Shown: positions 6,279 to 6,978 of the stretch, in pieces | How the letters are laid out: the number at the start of each line of letters is the position of its first letter | Position numbering within the stretch: the first letter of the stretch is position 1 | DNA from: SURF-24 sp964537965 | Lineage (GTDB): Bacteria; Bacteroidota; Ignavibacteria; Ignavibacteriales; SURF-24 | Direction of reading: 5' to 3' | Assembly (NCBI GenBank): GCA_964537965.1 | Contig: CAZIDB010000239.1 | Span: 1 to 6,978 of the forward strand | Length of the DNA: 6,978 bases | The notes under the pieces: model-generated | What the model saw: the letters and a program-made list of their open reading frames with translations, nothing else | Database searches by the model: none | Told to the model about the DNA's origin: nothing | Program-made: the position numbers and the translations under genes

Positions 6279-6844
6279 CAGAATAATTCCTCCTGGTAAT
6301 TATGCTTTAGTATTAATTGCCTTAAAGCATTTCTTGATCTGTATAAAATCACTTTAACATTCACAATAGATAAGTTTGTTATTTTACTTATCTCGTCGAG
6401 CGTCATTTCATCTAAGTAAAACATATTTATAATTGCCGCGTTCTTCTCGGGAAGTTTTTCAATCAATTTATTTATATACTTTGCAGCATTTTCAGATTCG
6501 GAATAAATCTGATCGTCTTTTGCAGTAATATCAAAATTTTCATCAAGTGAAAGAAGCTCTTTTTCTTCCCTTCTTCTTTTACTTGATAAGAACGAGATCC
6601 CGGCATTATAAACAATCCTGTAAAACCACGTAGAGAATTTTGCCTCCTGGCGGAAATTAATTAACGAGTTATATGCTTTTAAAAAACAATCCTGCAATAC
6701 TTCTTCTGCATCAAGCTCGTTTTTTAACATCCTCTTCAGAAGAGAAAATGCTTTATCTTTATATCGGTTAATAAGTAAAGCATAATCGGCAACATTACCT
6801 CTCTTAACCGAATCTATTATTTCTATGTCGCTTAAATTCATCAT
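6278..6844 (-). CDS. ECF-family RNA polymerase sigma factor (sigma-70, RpoE-like)
   Basis: This 188-residue protein has only the two conserved domains of extracytoplasmic-function sigma factors. Region 2 covers about residues 21-92. It includes DAEEVLQDCFLKAYNSL and KFSTWFYRIVYNAGISFLSSKRRR, which contact core polymerase and melt the -10 element. Region 4 (about 131-175) includes LPEKNAAIINMFYLDEMTLDEISKITNLS and the recognition helix VKVILYRSRNALRQLI, which reads the -35 element. The acidic linker between them is normal. Two ATGs are adjacent (6844 and 6841); AGGT lies only 1 base before the first and 4 before the second, so translation may begin at the second. It forms an operon with the downstream anti-sigma gene. 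A TGTAAC-type motif upstream suggests autoregulation. I cannot assign it to a named ECF group. Confidence 0.94.
   Translation of the reverse strand: MMNLSDIEIIDSVKRGNVADYALLINRYKDKAFSLLKRMLKNELDAEEVLQDCFLKAYNSLINFRQEAKFSTWFYRIVYNAGISFLSSKRRREEKELLSLDENFDITAKDDQIYSESENAAKYINKLIEKLPEKNAAIINMFYLDEMTLDEISKITNLSIVNVKVILYRSRNALRQLILKHNYQEELF
6289..6294 (-). promoter_or_regulatory. Strong Shine-Dalgarno for the anti-sigma gene
   Basis: AGGAGG on the minus strand, 10 bases before the anti-sigma ATG and inside the sigma factor's last codons (YQEELF). It is a perfect Shine-Dalgarno core, unlike most ribosome sites in this window. It would support high, coupled synthesis of the inhibitor relative to the sigma factor. 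Confidence 0.75.
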
Positions 6845-6854
6845 TACCTATTAA

Positions 6855-6881
6855 GACATTCATTCCGGTCAACAGGTTACA
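6855..6881 (-). promoter_or_regulatory. Candidate ECF-type promoter for the sigma/anti-sigma operon
   Basis: On the minus strand TGTAAC (6881-6876) is followed by 17 bases and then TGTC (6858-6855). This resembles ECF promoters with an AAC-containing -35 and a CGTC-like -10; Bacillus SigX uses TGTAAC-N17-CGAC. It would put the transcript start only a few bases before the ATG, an almost leaderless message, which weakens the case somewhat. Confidence 0.45.
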
Positions 6882-6934
6882 ATAATTTATTCCTAAAATG
6901 AAAAATATTTTTTATTGAAGCAACGGAAATATTC

Positions 6935-6961
6935 TGTAACCTTTTCATAAAACTATAGGTC
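6935..6961 (+). promoter_or_regulatory. Candidate divergent ECF-type promoter, reading out of the window
   Basis: On the plus strand TGTAAC (6935-6940) is followed by 17 bases and then GGTC (6958-6961), the same layout as the minus-strand motif at 6855-6881. The two TGTAACCT octamers form an inverted repeat with 53 bases between them. A start near 6970 would drive a rightward gene beyond the window. It could instead be half of an operator palindrome. Confidence 0.4.
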
Positions 6962-6978
6962 AGAAGTTGTAGAGAACA

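Overview
The window is an AT-rich bacterial chromosome segment in which every recognisable gene lies on the minus strand. It most resembles the Bacteroidota/Chlorobiota (FCB) group, possibly an Ignavibacteria-like lineage. The group-level evidence is that candidate promoters match the Bacteroidota housekeeping pattern TTTG-N19-TAnnTTTG, that several genes have poor Shine-Dalgarno sequences, and that a Gram-negative lnt is present. The Ignavibacteria placement is an inference from overall gene style only. The scaffold looks like a short-read, possibly metagenomic, assembly, because the N gap is flanked by an exact 55-base duplication.

Layout in transcription order, right to left. At the far right (6845-6978) is an upstream region with two divergent, ECF-type promoter-like motifs. 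It precedes a two-gene unit of an ECF sigma factor (6844-6278) and its zinc-finger, membrane-bound anti-sigma factor (6278-5757), which overlap by ATGA. A 243-base spacer carries a promoter candidate for era (5513-4605), which overlaps an EamA/DMT-family transporter gene (4612-3674). A spacer with a very good Bacteroidota-type promoter precedes acylphosphatase (3498-3211). A 284-base spacer (3210-2927) contains no gene but is rich in repeats: two GC-rich hairpin modules, AGYATCM-type heptamers and three decamers. Last is a tight unit of ispF (2926-2435), a DedA-family membrane protein (2435-1660, interrupted by the gap) and lnt (1667 to the left edge).

Functionally, the left unit is envelope-oriented. 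IspF makes isoprenoid precursor (hence undecaprenyl phosphate), DedA-family proteins recycle undecaprenyl phosphate or maintain membrane homeostasis, and Lnt finishes lipoprotein maturation. Era supports 30S ribosome assembly. The sigma/anti-sigma pair would answer an envelope or extracytoplasmic signal.

No wholly new gene system is evident. The most interesting points are the assembly artefact that splits an otherwise intact dedA gene, the divergent TGTAAC-N17-NGTC motifs beside the sigma gene, and the composite hairpin/heptamer repeat.
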